Assembly (NCBI RefSeq): GCF_030386795.1
Contig: NZ_JANUQM010000001.1
Location: forward strand, 492,363 to 556,362
Direction: 5' to 3'
DNA: 64,000 nucleotides
Source of the DNA: Streptomyces sp. S.PNR 29
Lineage (GTDB): Bacteria; Actinomycetota; Actinomycetes; Streptomycetales; Streptomycetaceae
The notes below the pieces were generated by a model. It did no database searches and was not told the origin of the DNA. It worked only from the letters and a program-made list of their open reading frames with translations. The number at the start of each line of letters is the position of its first letter. Position 1 is the first letter of the stretch. Below, piece by piece: positions 17,772 through 26,793 of the stretch. The position numbers were made by a program, and so were the translations under genes.

Positions 17772-18149
17772 CTAGGCCACTGCCAACGACACGAAGTCGC
17801 TGATGCTTCTCAGGTTGCGCTGCCCGTGGAGGAAGCCGACACCGCGATGAATGTGGATGATCAATGTACGGGATACGGCCTCGTCCGTGGGTTCCTGACC
17901 ATCAGCGATGCACCGCTGCTTCAGCAAGGCGAGGTATACATCCCCGTAGGCGCCGGCGAACGTCTTCCAGCTCATCTCGACGTTCGAGTCAGTGACGATG
18001 TCTTTGACCAGCGGCGTCGACGCGTCCCGCAAGGAGAGTGCGAGAGCCCAGCGGCACAGGACGTTCCAGTGCGTGATGCCGGTATGGCGCTTGAGCCAGA
18101 CGAGCTGATCCTTCGCCGTCTGCGAAAGGCGGATGGTCTCAAGCGACAT
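17772..18149 (-). CDS. dndE: DndE, DNA phosphorothioation protein
   Basis: A 125-residue protein, last gene of dndBCDE. ATG 18149 follows AAGGAGC by 5 bases, and the gene overlaps the end of dndD by 11 bases. The sequence MSLETIRLSQTAKDQLVWLK with a WNVLCRWALALSL helix is typical DndE, a small helical protein that binds nicked DNA and is needed for sulfur insertion into the backbone. Length matches the family. Confidence 0.9.
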   Translation of the reverse strand: MSLETIRLSQTAKDQLVWLKRHTGITHWNVLCRWALALSLRDASTPLVKDIVTDSNVEMSWKTFAGAYGDVYLALLKQRCIADGQEPTDEAVSRTLIIHIHRGVGFLHGQRNLRSISDFVSLAVA

Positions 18150-20139
18150 GCGCTGCTCCTTCGGTCCACCAGTAGCCCGGTTCGACCGTAGTGGTGAAGG
18201 TCTTGTCGTCATGCACGAGGGTGTACGTGTGGGAGAGATATGGCTTGAGGCGCCGAAGCAGCTTCTCGTCGATCTCCTCGTCCGTGGACAGGAGCAGCAC
18301 CTGTCGGCCGGCCTTGGGGAAGTAGCGATCCACGAGATGCTCTCGATGCTTGCTGTCCAGTCGACCGAGCGGGGTGTCGATAACACTCGGCAGGCGATTG
18401 CCGGCGGTCTTGGCGAGTCCCCACAGCAGCGATACGGCAAGCAGCTGCCGTTCACCCGCGCTCAACCTGCTGGGGTCAATGGTTTCGCCATCCGGACCCG
18501 TGAGGACAAGGGCGAACTTGTCTTCCGTGTCGATCGTGACGTCCCGGATGAGACCCTGCTTACGCATGAGGGTGTTGAAGCTGTGCAGTACGGCAGTTTC
18601 GACGTTCTCGATGTGCTGAGCGAGGAGATCGCTCGCGAGCTGCTCAAGGGTGCCACGCGCCTTACCTGAGTACTTGACCACTCGCTCAAGCCATGCTGAG
18701 CGCCACTCGGCCACACGACGTGAACGACGAGTTCGGTCAAGCTCCTCCTCAAGACGTTGGCGTCGTGCGACGGCCTCGGCGTGCAGGTTCTCACCTCGGT
18801 TGAATTGTGCCTGCGCGACAGCCAACTTATCCATCGCGCGTCGTCGCTCATTGACGAGCTCTCGGATGAACTCATCGTCAGGTACGGCGTCAACCCGCTG
18901 CTGCGCAACTTCGAGTTGCTCGGCAAGGTCGGCGGCTTCCTTCAGGAGGGCGCGAGTCTGGGTGGAACTGTTGGCAAGGGCCTGATCCAACGCCGACAGC
19001 TGCAGCAGGGCGTCGCGCGGGAGCCCGAGGTTGTGTTCTAGGGCGGTTGCTGTCGCGCGCTTCTTGCGATCGCTGGTTAGCTTCCTTTTCAGTACGGTGC
19101 GGGCGCTGGCAGGCAGCTCGTCCGTGATCTGCTTGAGTAGCCAGTCGTCGCGCTCTTCCAATACGCCGAGGAAACGTGAAGCATCGTCGGCTTCCTTCTC
19201 CAGCTCTGCCTGCTTCTTTAGTTCCGTGAGTTGGCCTTGCAGCAGGAGGAGGGGAAGCGGGCCTTCGGCAAGGGATACCAAGGACTTGTTTGTAGCTGCT
19301 ACTTGGCTCTTGAGCCGGTCGCGATCGGCCTCCAGGTGCTTCCTACGCTCGTACTCGTTACCGCCGGCGTCCTGGAATCGACGCTCGACGACATCCAACT
19401 CTTTCTGGCGAACGTCGAGTTCTGCGCGCGCCGCTCCCATGAGCTGATGGGCGTCGGAAGCGGCCTGGACGGCCTCGTCCAGTTCTGATTCCTGCTTTTG
19501 AATTTGGTTTAGGATGTCCTGATCGGCATCGGACAGCTGCTGGCGGTTCTCGAAGACTTTAAGGATCTGCCTCATCCGTTCAACGGCGCTGACGCCAAGA
19601 AGGGAATAGATGGCCGATTCGATCACCTTGGCCGCACTGCGCGGATCAGCGAGCTCCTCGATCTTCTCACCGTCGAAGAAGAAGAGGCTGGCCACATCGA
19701 GTGGGAGGATCGTCTCGATGTGATCGGCCCATCCGCCCTCTGTCAGGGGGCGGCTGAACTCGTCGTTGACCAGGACGGTCACGAATTCTCGTAGTGTCTT
19801 GCTTCCGGTGAAGTACCAGTTTCTGATGACTCGATAGTGGTGCTCTTCTCCCTCTACCGTGATGGAGAATTCCAGAGTGATGGATGCACCTTCGGCGGGG
19901 TCAGCCTTCCGGTTGATGCATTGCTGAAGATAATCGTTGTATGGGCGCCCGCCGCGACCGCTGCACTCCGCTTTAGGGCCATAGAGAACGAGCTGGATGG
20001 CATCGAGAAGTGTGGTCTTGCCGCAGCCATTCAGTCCGCCGATGAGGACGACGGGACGCCCAGGCTTCGTGCGGAGGTCGATCCTCTGCTCGCCTTGGTA
20101 GGCTCCAAAGTCGCGTAGCGTGATGTTGTGCAGGAGCAT
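18139..20139 (-). CDS. dndD: DndD, SMC-like ATPase of DNA phosphorothioation
   Basis: A 666-residue ATPase. Walker A GGLNGCGKT is at residues 34-42, the ABC signature LSAGERQ at 559-565 and a Walker B LPSVIDTPLG at 583-592. A long coiled-coil arm (about 190-520) lies between them, as in SMC/Rad50 proteins. DndD provides the ATPase that opens or nicks DNA for sulfur incorporation with DndC and DndE. It starts at ATG 20139, 4 bases after the dndC stop. Confidence 0.95.
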   Translation of the reverse strand: MLLHNITLRDFGAYQGEQRIDLRTKPGRPVVLIGGLNGCGKTTLLDAIQLVLYGPKAECSGRGGRPYNDYLQQCINRKADPAEGASITLEFSITVEGEEHHYRVIRNWYFTGSKTLREFVTVLVNDEFSRPLTEGGWADHIETILPLDVASLFFFDGEKIEELADPRSAAKVIESAIYSLLGVSAVERMRQILKVFENRQQLSDADQDILNQIQKQESELDEAVQAASDAHQLMGAARAELDVRQKELDVVERRFQDAGGNEYERRKHLEADRDRLKSQVAATNKSLVSLAEGPLPLLLLQGQLTELKKQAELEKEADDASRFLGVLEERDDWLLKQITDELPASARTVLKRKLTSDRKKRATATALEHNLGLPRDALLQLSALDQALANSSTQTRALLKEAADLAEQLEVAQQRVDAVPDDEFIRELVNERRRAMDKLAVAQAQFNRGENLHAEAVARRQRLEEELDRTRRSRRVAEWRSAWLERVVKYSGKARGTLEQLASDLLAQHIENVETAVLHSFNTLMRKQGLIRDVTIDTEDKFALVLTGPDGETIDPSRLSAGERQLLAVSLLWGLAKTAGNRLPSVIDTPLGRLDSKHREHLVDRYFPKAGRQVLLLSTDEEIDEKLLRRLKPYLSHTYTLVHDDKTFTTTVEPGYWWTEGAAHVA

Positions 20140-20143
20140 CGTT

Positions 20144-21646
20144 TTACTCTTCGTCCAAGGTCAGGGCCTGCGGCTGGTCTGCGGCTTCGGGTCGGGGGGT
20201 GCTCTCGTGCAGCTCCTTCTTGCGCTTTGCGAACTCCAGTGCGTCCTCCTTGCTCTCGTAGAACCCCTTTTCAATCACCTTCTCAACCGCGTCGTACAGT
20301 CCCTGGCGTCGCGTCTTGGTCCTGTATTCACGTTCAACGGCCAGCAGTTCACGGACCATGTTGAAGTGGATTTCGTCGTCGCCGCAGATCTTACGGAGGA
20401 GGTCGATCTCGTTGGCCCGGATTACCAGGCTCTGTTCGAGGTCTTGCCCCGGGAATTTTTCGCCGGTCTCCTCCTCGTAAATCTGGGGAAGGATGTCCTC
20501 AACCTCGTGCTTCTTAAACACCCAGATACGACGGATTTCGTGCAGTTCTTCCATCGTGATCAGCTCGATGTTGCGGGCCTCCTCGGGCCCCGTCTTGCGG
20601 ACATGGGCCTGTGCCTTGAGTAGCTTCCGTAGCCAGTCCGCACGAGCCTTCTGGGTGTAGGGGCCTTGGATGATGCGGTCATTGAACAGCTGCACGCGAC
20701 CATTCATCCGCCGGAAGTCCCGCGTTTCCTTCTCCTTCGAGACATCGTCCAGCTCGTTGCGCAGATCGAGGAGCGGGCGCATCCACTTCTTCTGCTCCGG
20801 ATCGTTCTGGATCATGGCCGTCATGGACTTGTCCTGGTCCACCAGCGTGCATGTCCAGCAGCCGAACCGGCTGTCACCGCAGGAAGGCGTGGTGTCGTCC
20901 ACAACGAGCGGGCATTCGGAGTCGCTGGACGCCCCCTGGTACATGGTGAGCAGGTCTTTGTTCTTGTAACCCCATGGATTGGCCTTCTGCATCAAGAACG
21001 CCCACACCTCGTCGTTGCTCCAGTCCTCGATAGGGCTGTAGACGAGCGAGTTGGGGAGGTTGCCATTGGGGGACAGCCGGTCGCGCACGCGCCGCTTCTC
21101 ATGCTTTGCCATGGCGCGGGCACGGGCCTGACTTTCAGCCTTGCGGATACCGAGAACGAGGATAGCTTCACCGTGACGGCGCACAACCTGGCGGATGAAC
21201 CGGTTTGACGGCTTGATCTTCATGCGCTCGGTGCACCAACGGAACTTCGGCCGGGGGGCCGGGTATCCGCGGCCAATCAAGTTCACCCAGAAGGTGTCTT
21301 CCACCTTGGGTGTGAGCCGATTGGGTTCGATCGGTAGGTTCTGCTCGGCTGCGGCCTTCTTCATCGTCTCAAGCGACTGCGACACCCATGAAGCAACGAT
21401 GGGGTTTTCGACCAACGTATCCGTACTGATCACATATACCCGCTTGGTGCGCTGCTCGGGCGGCAGCCCTTGCAGTGCGAGCCACACGAGTTGAAGAACG
21501 GCGGTGGAGTCTTTTCCACCGCTGTAGCCAATGACCCAAGGCACCTCGTCCGCGGTGTAGAGCTCGCGAACCTCATCGGTGAGCTCGTCTACGACTTCGG
21601 ACAAACTCCGACCGTCGAAGGCAACAGGACGTGTCACGGTGCTCAT
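20144..21646 (-). CDS. dndC: DndC, PP-loop ATP pyrophosphatase with Fe-S cluster
   Basis: A 500-residue protein of the PAPS reductase/PP-loop family. The PP-loop SGGKDS is at residues 42-47. Cysteines that can hold a [4Fe-4S] cluster are visible at C138 and C245, C256, C263, C266 (SECP, SCGD, CWTC). DndC is thought to activate the DNA backbone by adenylation and pass on sulfur from DndA. The start ATG overlaps the dndB stop (ATGA), showing tight coupling in the operon. A gene-internal Arg/Lys-rich stretch (residues 174-190) may bind DNA. Confidence 0.95.
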   Translation of the reverse strand: MSTVTRPVAFDGRSLSEVVDELTDEVRELYTADEVPWVIGYSGGKDSTAVLQLVWLALQGLPPEQRTKRVYVISTDTLVENPIVASWVSQSLETMKKAAAEQNLPIEPNRLTPKVEDTFWVNLIGRGYPAPRPKFRWCTERMKIKPSNRFIRQVVRRHGEAILVLGIRKAESQARARAMAKHEKRRVRDRLSPNGNLPNSLVYSPIEDWSNDEVWAFLMQKANPWGYKNKDLLTMYQGASSDSECPLVVDDTTPSCGDSRFGCWTCTLVDQDKSMTAMIQNDPEQKKWMRPLLDLRNELDDVSKEKETRDFRRMNGRVQLFNDRIIQGPYTQKARADWLRKLLKAQAHVRKTGPEEARNIELITMEELHEIRRIWVFKKHEVEDILPQIYEEETGEKFPGQDLEQSLVIRANEIDLLRKICGDDEIHFNMVRELLAVEREYRTKTRRQGLYDAVEKVIEKGFYESKEDALEFAKRKKELHESTPRPEAADQPQALTLDEE

Positions 21647-22773
21647 GCGTCTCCTCGTACGTATGCGTCCTCTACACGCTGCTCTTCGGGGGTGAGCCGA
21701 AGGTCCATGTGGTGTCGGAGGTAGTTCACAGTCAAAGTCAGGTTCTGATGGCTCTTCGACACGCGGCCGCCCACTAGAGCTCGGCCTTCCCAGTCGGTGT
21801 TGCTGCGTGTCCAGTCAACTGATTTCAGGCGGGCCAGCTTCGGCTTCCATGCCTTCGGGCCCCTCTCTTCCTTGAGGAGGGTGTTACCGATTCGCCCGAG
21901 GGCATGCAAGGCGATGCCGTGGCTGTGAATGAAGTCGCGGCGAACCTCGGGTGCCGTCAACTCGCGCCGGCGCACCAGAGCCCATTCCGGGATGATCGCA
22001 TCAACGGCCTCCCAGTACTGCTGGGCGAGCGTTTGCGCCTGGTCCTTCTCAATCTCAAGTCCCTGCAATAGAGACTGAGTTGCGTAATAGACAGCACTGA
22101 GCGTGAAGAGTTTACGGGATCGTTGGGAGAGGGTGCTGTTCTCCATCTCCACGTGCCCCTTGAAGACGGGCGACTTCATGGCAAGCAGTCGGGTGATGAT
22201 GGCAAGGTCGTCTCGGTGGTCATAGAGCACGCCGATGGACCGGGCCGGACGCACGGCATGACGATTGAGGTCGGCGAACATCTGCTGGCACCGTGCTAGT
22301 CCAGCGTCGTGGAAGAAGACGACGGCGATGGTCTCTTCGCCGAGATCAGGGTTCTCCTTCAGCGCCTGCTCGATCGCTGCTCGGCGGTGCTGCCCGTCGT
22401 TGATGAGGAAGCGGGCGGCCATGGGAATGCGGATCTGCCCGGCGCGCATGCCGACACCGGAGTCGGCGATGCTCTCGAAGTGCATCTCGCCGTCCACGGA
22501 TGCAGTGAGCGCACTAAAGACATAGTTGTCCGGATTGTCCACGATGTATCGAGTGAGGGCCGGGAGTCTCCCCTTGTTCAGCACCCGTTGCGCGCGGACT
22601 TCGGGTGCCAACTCGTCCTCATCGAACAGGAAGATCTTCGGAATCAGGCGAAGCGGACACATGGACACGTAGAACTCGCGCCCCGCCTGGACCCCTCGGA
22701 TGGCTGGAAAGATGTACTCGAAGCCTGAGGTAGTGGCGGCGTCGGCGAGTTGCGAAGGTGACGGTGATCCCAC
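21643..22773 (-). CDS. dndB: DndB, DGQHR-type regulator of phosphorothioation
   Basis: A 376-residue protein that leads the dndBCDE operon from GTG 22773. It holds the DGQHR box at residues 126-130 (FLINDGQHRRAAI) and a following ParB-like core (ADLNRHAVRPARS). DndB is known as a transcriptional repressor of dnd operons and as a protein that lowers modification frequency. A palindromic operator candidate lies 21 bases upstream of its start. This is the second DGQHR protein in the island, besides the longer one at 12937-14646. Confidence 0.93.
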   Translation of the reverse strand: MGSPSPSQLADAATTSGFEYIFPAIRGVQAGREFYVSMCPLRLIPKIFLFDEDELAPEVRAQRVLNKGRLPALTRYIVDNPDNYVFSALTASVDGEMHFESIADSGVGMRAGQIRIPMAARFLINDGQHRRAAIEQALKENPDLGEETIAVVFFHDAGLARCQQMFADLNRHAVRPARSIGVLYDHRDDLAIITRLLAMKSPVFKGHVEMENSTLSQRSRKLFTLSAVYYATQSLLQGLEIEKDQAQTLAQQYWEAVDAIIPEWALVRRRELTAPEVRRDFIHSHGIALHALGRIGNTLLKEERGPKAWKPKLARLKSVDWTRSNTDWEGRALVGGRVSKSHQNLTLTVNYLRHHMDLRLTPEEQRVEDAYVRGDA

Positions 22774-22793
22774 CTACGCAACGGTATCGTACT

Positions 22794-22817
22794 TGTACGT
22801 GAGAGATTAGACGTACA
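22794..22817. promoter_or_regulatory. Probable DndB operator between dndB and dndA
   Basis: Perfect inverted repeat TGTACGT-N10-ACGTACA in the divergent promoter region. On the dndB side a TACGAT -10-like hexamer (22791-22786) lies directly downstream, so a bound protein would block the promoter. The arms resemble the TACG-N10-CGTA site reported for the Salmonella DndB homologue, but with longer arms. Confidence 0.65.
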
Positions 22818-22859
22818 GGCCATGCAGGAATAACGCACAGAGGTGTGGTGGAGCTAGTG

Positions 22860-23999
22860 GTGACGTACCTGGATGCAGCAGCAACCACACGCGTGGACCC
22901 ACGCGTGGCCGAGGTCGTCCTGCACTGGATGACGGAAGACTTCGGCAACGCCGGCAGCCGCACTCATGAGTACGGAACCCGAGCGAAGCGCGCCGTGCAG
23001 CAGGCCAGGCAGTACCTTGCGGGTACGCTCAACGCCGAGCCGGACGAGCTGATCTTCACGAGTGGTGCCACCGAGAGCAACAACATCGCCCTGCTGGGGC
23101 TTGCCCCCTACGGGGAAGAGAGTGGCCGACGCCATATCATCACCTCCGCGATTGAGCACAAAGCGGTCATCGAACCCCTTGAGTACCTGCAGTCCCGAGG
23201 CTTCGAAGTCGACTTCATCGAACCCGGGCCGTCCGGCCGTGTCACGGTCGAGGCCGTGATGGATCGGTTGCGCCCAGACACGCTTCTGGTGTCGCTGATG
23301 CACGTCAACAACGAGACAGGGGTAGTACAACCCGTCGCCGATCTTGCCCACAAGCTGCGGGAAACCCCGACGTACATGCACGTCGATGCGGCGCAGGGCT
23401 ACGGAAAGCTGACGCAAGACCTCACCGCCCCGATCGACCTCATCAGCGTCAGCGGCCACAAGATCGGCGGACCCAAGGGAATCGGAATGCTCCTGGCTCG
23501 CCACCGCGGCTGGGACACGTTGCCCCTGAAGCCGATCATGTTCGGTGGCGGTCAAGAACGCGGACTGCGACCCGGCACTCTGCCGGTCCCGTTGATCATG
23601 GGCTTGTCAGAAGCGGCGAAGATCTTCCACAAGGAACACACCCAATGGAGCCAGGACGCAGCGGCCTTCCGCGCGCGTCTCCTGGACGCTCTGTCGAAGA
23701 CCCGATTCCGGATCAACGGCGACCAGGAACACACGGTCCCGCACATCGTCAACCTGACATTCGACGGCGTGGACGCCGAGGCGCTCATCGTCATGCTCAA
23801 GGACCAAGTCGCCGTTGCTACAGGGTCCGCGTGCACCAGTGCCTCCTACACCCCCAGCCACGTCCTGACTGCCATGGGGCTACCCGAAGAAGTGGCTTCA
23901 AACGGACTTCGTCTGTCGTGGTTCCCGAGCCAAACGACAGAACTGGACGCCACGGAACTGGCCGGCACGATCGCGCGTCTGCAGCCTGACTCAGCGTGA
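22860..23999 (+). CDS. dndA: DndA, cysteine desulfurase
   Basis: A 379-residue PLP enzyme that takes sulfur from L-cysteine and gives it to DndC. GTG 22860 is preferred: GGTGGAG lies 6 bases upstream and the product starts MTYLDAAATTR; the in-frame GTGs at 22845-22857 are less well spaced. PLP lysine K201 lies in SGHKIGG and the catalytic cysteine C325 in TGSACTSAS, both at the expected places. Divergent arrangement with dndBCDE is the Streptomyces lividans order. The gene ends 4 bases from the convergent methyltransferase gene. Confidence 0.95.
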   Translation: MTYLDAAATTRVDPRVAEVVLHWMTEDFGNAGSRTHEYGTRAKRAVQQARQYLAGTLNAEPDELIFTSGATESNNIALLGLAPYGEESGRRHIITSAIEHKAVIEPLEYLQSRGFEVDFIEPGPSGRVTVEAVMDRLRPDTLLVSLMHVNNETGVVQPVADLAHKLRETPTYMHVDAAQGYGKLTQDLTAPIDLISVSGHKIGGPKGIGMLLARHRGWDTLPLKPIMFGGGQERGLRPGTLPVPLIMGLSEAAKIFHKEHTQWSQDAAAFRARLLDALSKTRFRINGDQEHTVPHIVNLTFDGVDAEALIVMLKDQVAVATGSACTSASYTPSHVLTAMGLPEEVASNGLRLSWFPSQTTELDATELAGTIARLQPDSA

Positions 24000-24003
24000 T
24001 CGC

Positions 24004-25449
24004 TTACTGCCTTGTCCGCCTCACGAGGCGATGGCCACGCAACTCGCGTCCGCAGCGAATGAGTTCGGCTTCCCATCCGTTCTCCGTGCCGATGAGGTGA
24101 GGGCTCTCATACAACCCCGCCCTCGCCTCTGCCGCTGTTAGCCGCTGGTACTTCTCGACATCCGGATCGTCGGGAGCCAGGAACTCGTGCTTGCGGTGCA
24201 GTAGGGGCCGGTTGTGGGAGTTGGCGTACGACGTGTGCGATGTCTCAAGCGTCTTAAGGTCCACCTGGTACGACGACAGGATCCGCGGATGCGGATCGGT
24301 GTCGAAGTCGGGGTAGTCCAGCCAGCTCACGGCTCGCCCTTGGTGGCGCAATTTCGCCACGGTCCATTGCGGCGGACGGCCGGCAGCGATTGCGGCGCAG
24401 TGCTCGTACAAGCGCAGGATGGTCGGCATGTGATCGAGGGCACGACGATGCACGTACAGGGCGGTCGGGGTCAGCTTGCCGACCACCGAGGCGTTCATGG
24501 CCCCGCGGACGTACGTGCCGTCGCGGAGCTTGAGCAGCAGCCGATCGGATCGCTGGCAGGCCTCCTTGTACGAAGAAAAGAAGGCTCGGACGTCGAGTTG
24601 GATGCTGAGAGGAAGGCTGCTGAACGGGCCACGTCCGTTGAAGAGCTCAACCGCGAGGAAAAGCAGCGTGTTGAGCGTCGATCGCTTGCCGCCCTCCTCG
24701 ACCTTGCTCTGGTCGGCCGAATCTCGGACGAGCCGACGCAGTTCGTTCGGACGTAAGTGGCCGAGGAGTTCGGCCATAGGCCGAGGCACTTCCTCCATGC
24801 GGGGAAGCCTGCCGCGGCGCTCCACGTAGTCGACGACCGCTGCGATCGCCGAAGCCGTGTCCTCGGAGGCCAGCCAGACCGCATCAGGGACGATCCGTTG
24901 CGCCAGGTAACTCAGCCGTGCTGTTTCGTCTTTGAAGGCATAAACCACACCGGGAGCCGCCGAGACGGCCCGCACTCCAGTGGTCTCCTCAACGTAGCTG
25001 CGTAGTTCACTTGCCCCGAAAAGGTGTTGGAACGTCTGGCGGCTCGTCAGCAGGCCGTCACCGAACTCTTCCCCTCGGACCTTGGACCTCTCCCACGTCA
25101 GTCGCGCCGAAGCAACCAGGACGGTGCGTGCAAGGTTCCAGGCGGCCCCCAAAGTCTTTCGGCGCTCCTGTGGATCCTCGATGACGTTCAGGACGTAGGT
25201 GAGGAGGACAACATCCGCGGGCTCGAGCCTCGTCTCAGGGCTATAGAACGGGTCCCACCCGACTGCCTGGCAGTCCAGCTGCTGAAGAGCACGAACGTCG
25301 CCACCGCGTCCGCAGCCGTAGTCCAGGACGGTGCGCCCTGGAAACACTTGTTTGTCGATCACGGCCTGCCGGGCTGGCACTGAGAGGCTCGCCCGGCTGA
25401 TCGCGGTCAGTCTGCGGTTACTACTCCATGCCTGCTGTACCACTTTCAC
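24004..25449 (-). CDS. DNA phosphorothioation-associated putative methyltransferase
   Basis: A 481-residue protein starting at GTG 25449. The SAM-binding motif is VLDYGCGRGGDV (about 41-52), and ADVVLLTYVLNVIEDPQER matches the Rossmann core of the family that travels with dnd clusters (TIGR04096 type). The C-terminal 250 residues are specific to this family. Its substrate is unknown. It is convergent with dndA and is the rightmost gene of the island; the 123 bases upstream lead straight into phage tail genes. Confidence 0.85.
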   Translation of the reverse strand: MKVVQQAWSSNRRLTAISRASLSVPARQAVIDKQVFPGRTVLDYGCGRGGDVRALQQLDCQAVGWDPFYSPETRLEPADVVLLTYVLNVIEDPQERRKTLGAAWNLARTVLVASARLTWERSKVRGEEFGDGLLTSRQTFQHLFGASELRSYVEETTGVRAVSAAPGVVYAFKDETARLSYLAQRIVPDAVWLASEDTASAIAAVVDYVERRGRLPRMEEVPRPMAELLGHLRPNELRRLVRDSADQSKVEEGGKRSTLNTLLFLAVELFNGRGPFSSLPLSIQLDVRAFFSSYKEACQRSDRLLLKLRDGTYVRGAMNASVVGKLTPTALYVHRRALDHMPTILRLYEHCAAIAAGRPPQWTVAKLRHQGRAVSWLDYPDFDTDPHPRILSSYQVDLKTLETSHTSYANSHNRPLLHRKHEFLAPDDPDVEKYQRLTAAEARAGLYESPHLIGTENGWEAELIRCGRELRGHRLVRRTRQ

Positions 25450-25572
25450 GCCCCTGCACAGCTGAGTGACGAGTTGGAGAGTAGCGGACGAGCCGAACTT
25501 GGCGTTGGCGTAGTCGGACGATGTTGTGCGGGGAACCCGGTGCTGTCCGACAGCAGCGTTAGCGTCGAGTCA

Positions 25573-25944
25573 ATGGATCACATCGATGAAAAGTTGCACA
25601 GCGTGCGGATCACCGCCCGCGGTCCCAAGGCTGCGATCGAGATCGACGGACGGCGGGTGGACCCAGGTGCCTTCAAGGGATACGCGATCAGCCACCAGGA
25701 GGGTGAGCCCCCTCAGGTCGTCCTTTATACCGGGGGCTATGCGGAGACGGTCTTCGAGGGTCTGGCCCGCGTAGCGGTCGCCGATGCTTCTGATCCCGGC
25801 CCGGCGGCCGTGGCGTTCCTGACGGCGATCGACGCCGAGGAACTGGAACGCGCTGCGCTAGCCCGGCCCGATCTGGGGACCGGCCCGCGTTCGCTGACGG
25901 AGGCGATGCTCACCCAGCTCCAGGAGTGGGCTCGTGGCCATTGA
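25573..25944 (+). CDS. Phage head-tail region protein of unknown function
   Basis: A 123-residue protein, first phage gene after the Dnd island. ATG 25573 (MDHIDEKLHSVRITARGPKA) gives a natural N-terminus. No strong ribosome site is seen, which may be a trace of the insertion; an in-frame GTG at 25540 would add 11 residues. The sequence is a small alpha/beta protein (AAIEIDGRRVDPGAFKGYAI) that I know only as a conserved actinophage structural-region product. It overlaps the next gene by 11 bases. Confidence 0.6.
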   Translation: MDHIDEKLHSVRITARGPKAAIEIDGRRVDPGAFKGYAISHQEGEPPQVVLYTGGYAETVFEGLARVAVADASDPGPAAVAFLTAIDAEELERAALARPDLGTGPRSLTEAMLTQLQEWARGH

Positions 25945-26365
25945 CGTGGAAGGTGCGCGCCGAGTGGTCGGCCGCATCCTGGACGACAAGCTCGAGGCAT
26001 GGCGGGATAGCGTCGGCCGCGCCGACGATGTTCTGGATGAGGCCACCGGGCAGCTCGTGTCGCCCCTGCCGGATGAGGTACTGATCTGGGACGGGCTCGG
26101 CGCCGTGGTGCCGCTCGGCCGTCCTGCGATCACTCGGCCGCTGAGCGGCGCCATCGCCGTCGAGCCGCCCACGACTGATTACCAAGCCGTATTGCCCGTC
26201 GAGGCCCCGGAACTCCGGCCGGACGACGTGATTCGAGTAGCCGGATCAGCTCGGCCAGGCGGGCCGCGAGACCCACAGCTGGTTGGCCGCCGCTTCCGCG
26301 TCTCGGACGAGACCGTGGGCACCTACAGCGTGGTGCGCATCGTCAGGGTGCAGGTGATCGACTGA
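25934..26365 (+). CDS. Head-tail stopper-like protein (DUF6093 type)
   Basis: A 143-residue protein starting at GTG 25934. The beta-rich C-terminal half (RPDDVIRVAGSARPGG..VGRRFRVSDETVGTYSVVRIVRV) is typical of small connector-completion proteins of actinophages annotated DUF6093. Tight overlaps on both sides (11 and 1 bases) place it in one translation unit with its neighbours. Confidence 0.65.
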   Translation: MAIDVEGARRVVGRILDDKLEAWRDSVGRADDVLDEATGQLVSPLPDEVLIWDGLGAVVPLGRPAITRPLSGAIAVEPPTTDYQAVLPVEAPELRPDDVIRVAGSARPGGPRDPQLVGRRFRVSDETVGTYSVVRIVRVQVID

Positions 26366-26793
26366 TGGCGCTGGCGAACCCGCACCCGAATGCTCACCCG
26401 GACGCGACCGCGTTCCGTGATCCGATCGCACTGGCCGCTGCCCTGGCGCGGATGGGTCCGGCTGCCCGAGCCCGTACGCGGACCATCACCCGGCACCACG
26501 CGATGCTGCTGCGGGTCCGGATCCAGCACAACGCCAGCGGCCGACCGGGGCCGAATGTGATCACAGGCCAGTACCGGGCGTCGTGGGATGTACGGGTCAG
26601 CAGCAGCGACGGGCAGGTGACCGCGGAGGTGTTCACGGATGCCCCGCAGGCGCGCCGGTTGGAGTACGGCTTCGTCGGCGTCGACTCCCTCGGCCGCCAC
26701 TACCGGCAGCCGCCGTACCCGCACGTTGCGCCTGCCTTCCGGCAGACCGAGCCCGCGTTCATCCAGGCGCTGGAGGACGGAGTGCTGCCGTGA
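26365..26793 (+). CDS. Tail completion / head-tail joining protein (HK97 gp10-like)
   Basis: A 142-residue protein with TGATG coupling to the previous gene. The sequence RITRHHAMLLRVRIQHNA followed by GPNVITGQYRASWDV and the C-terminal RRLEYGFVGVDSLGRHYRQPPYPHVAPAF matches the HK97 gp10-like family (YGF...R..P.P.F..A). It connects the tail tube to the neck. Confidence 0.75.
   Translation: MALANPHPNAHPDATAFRDPIALAAALARMGPAARARTRTITRHHAMLLRVRIQHNASGRPGPNVITGQYRASWDVRVSSSDGQVTAEVFTDAPQARRLEYGFVGVDSLGRHYRQPPYPHVAPAFRQTEPAFIQALEDGVLP

Noticed and set aside
10497..25563. Weak direct repeat at the island ends (GACAGGCGTTA near 10499 versus GACAGCAGCGTTA near 25549)
   Set aside because: The match needs a two-base gap and is too short to distinguish from chance; not used as insertion evidence.
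10482..25572. Possible dndFGH-type restriction genes in the island
   Set aside because: All reading frames of gene size were considered; none resembles DndF, DndG or the HerA/FtsK-like DndH, so the canonical restriction set is absent here.
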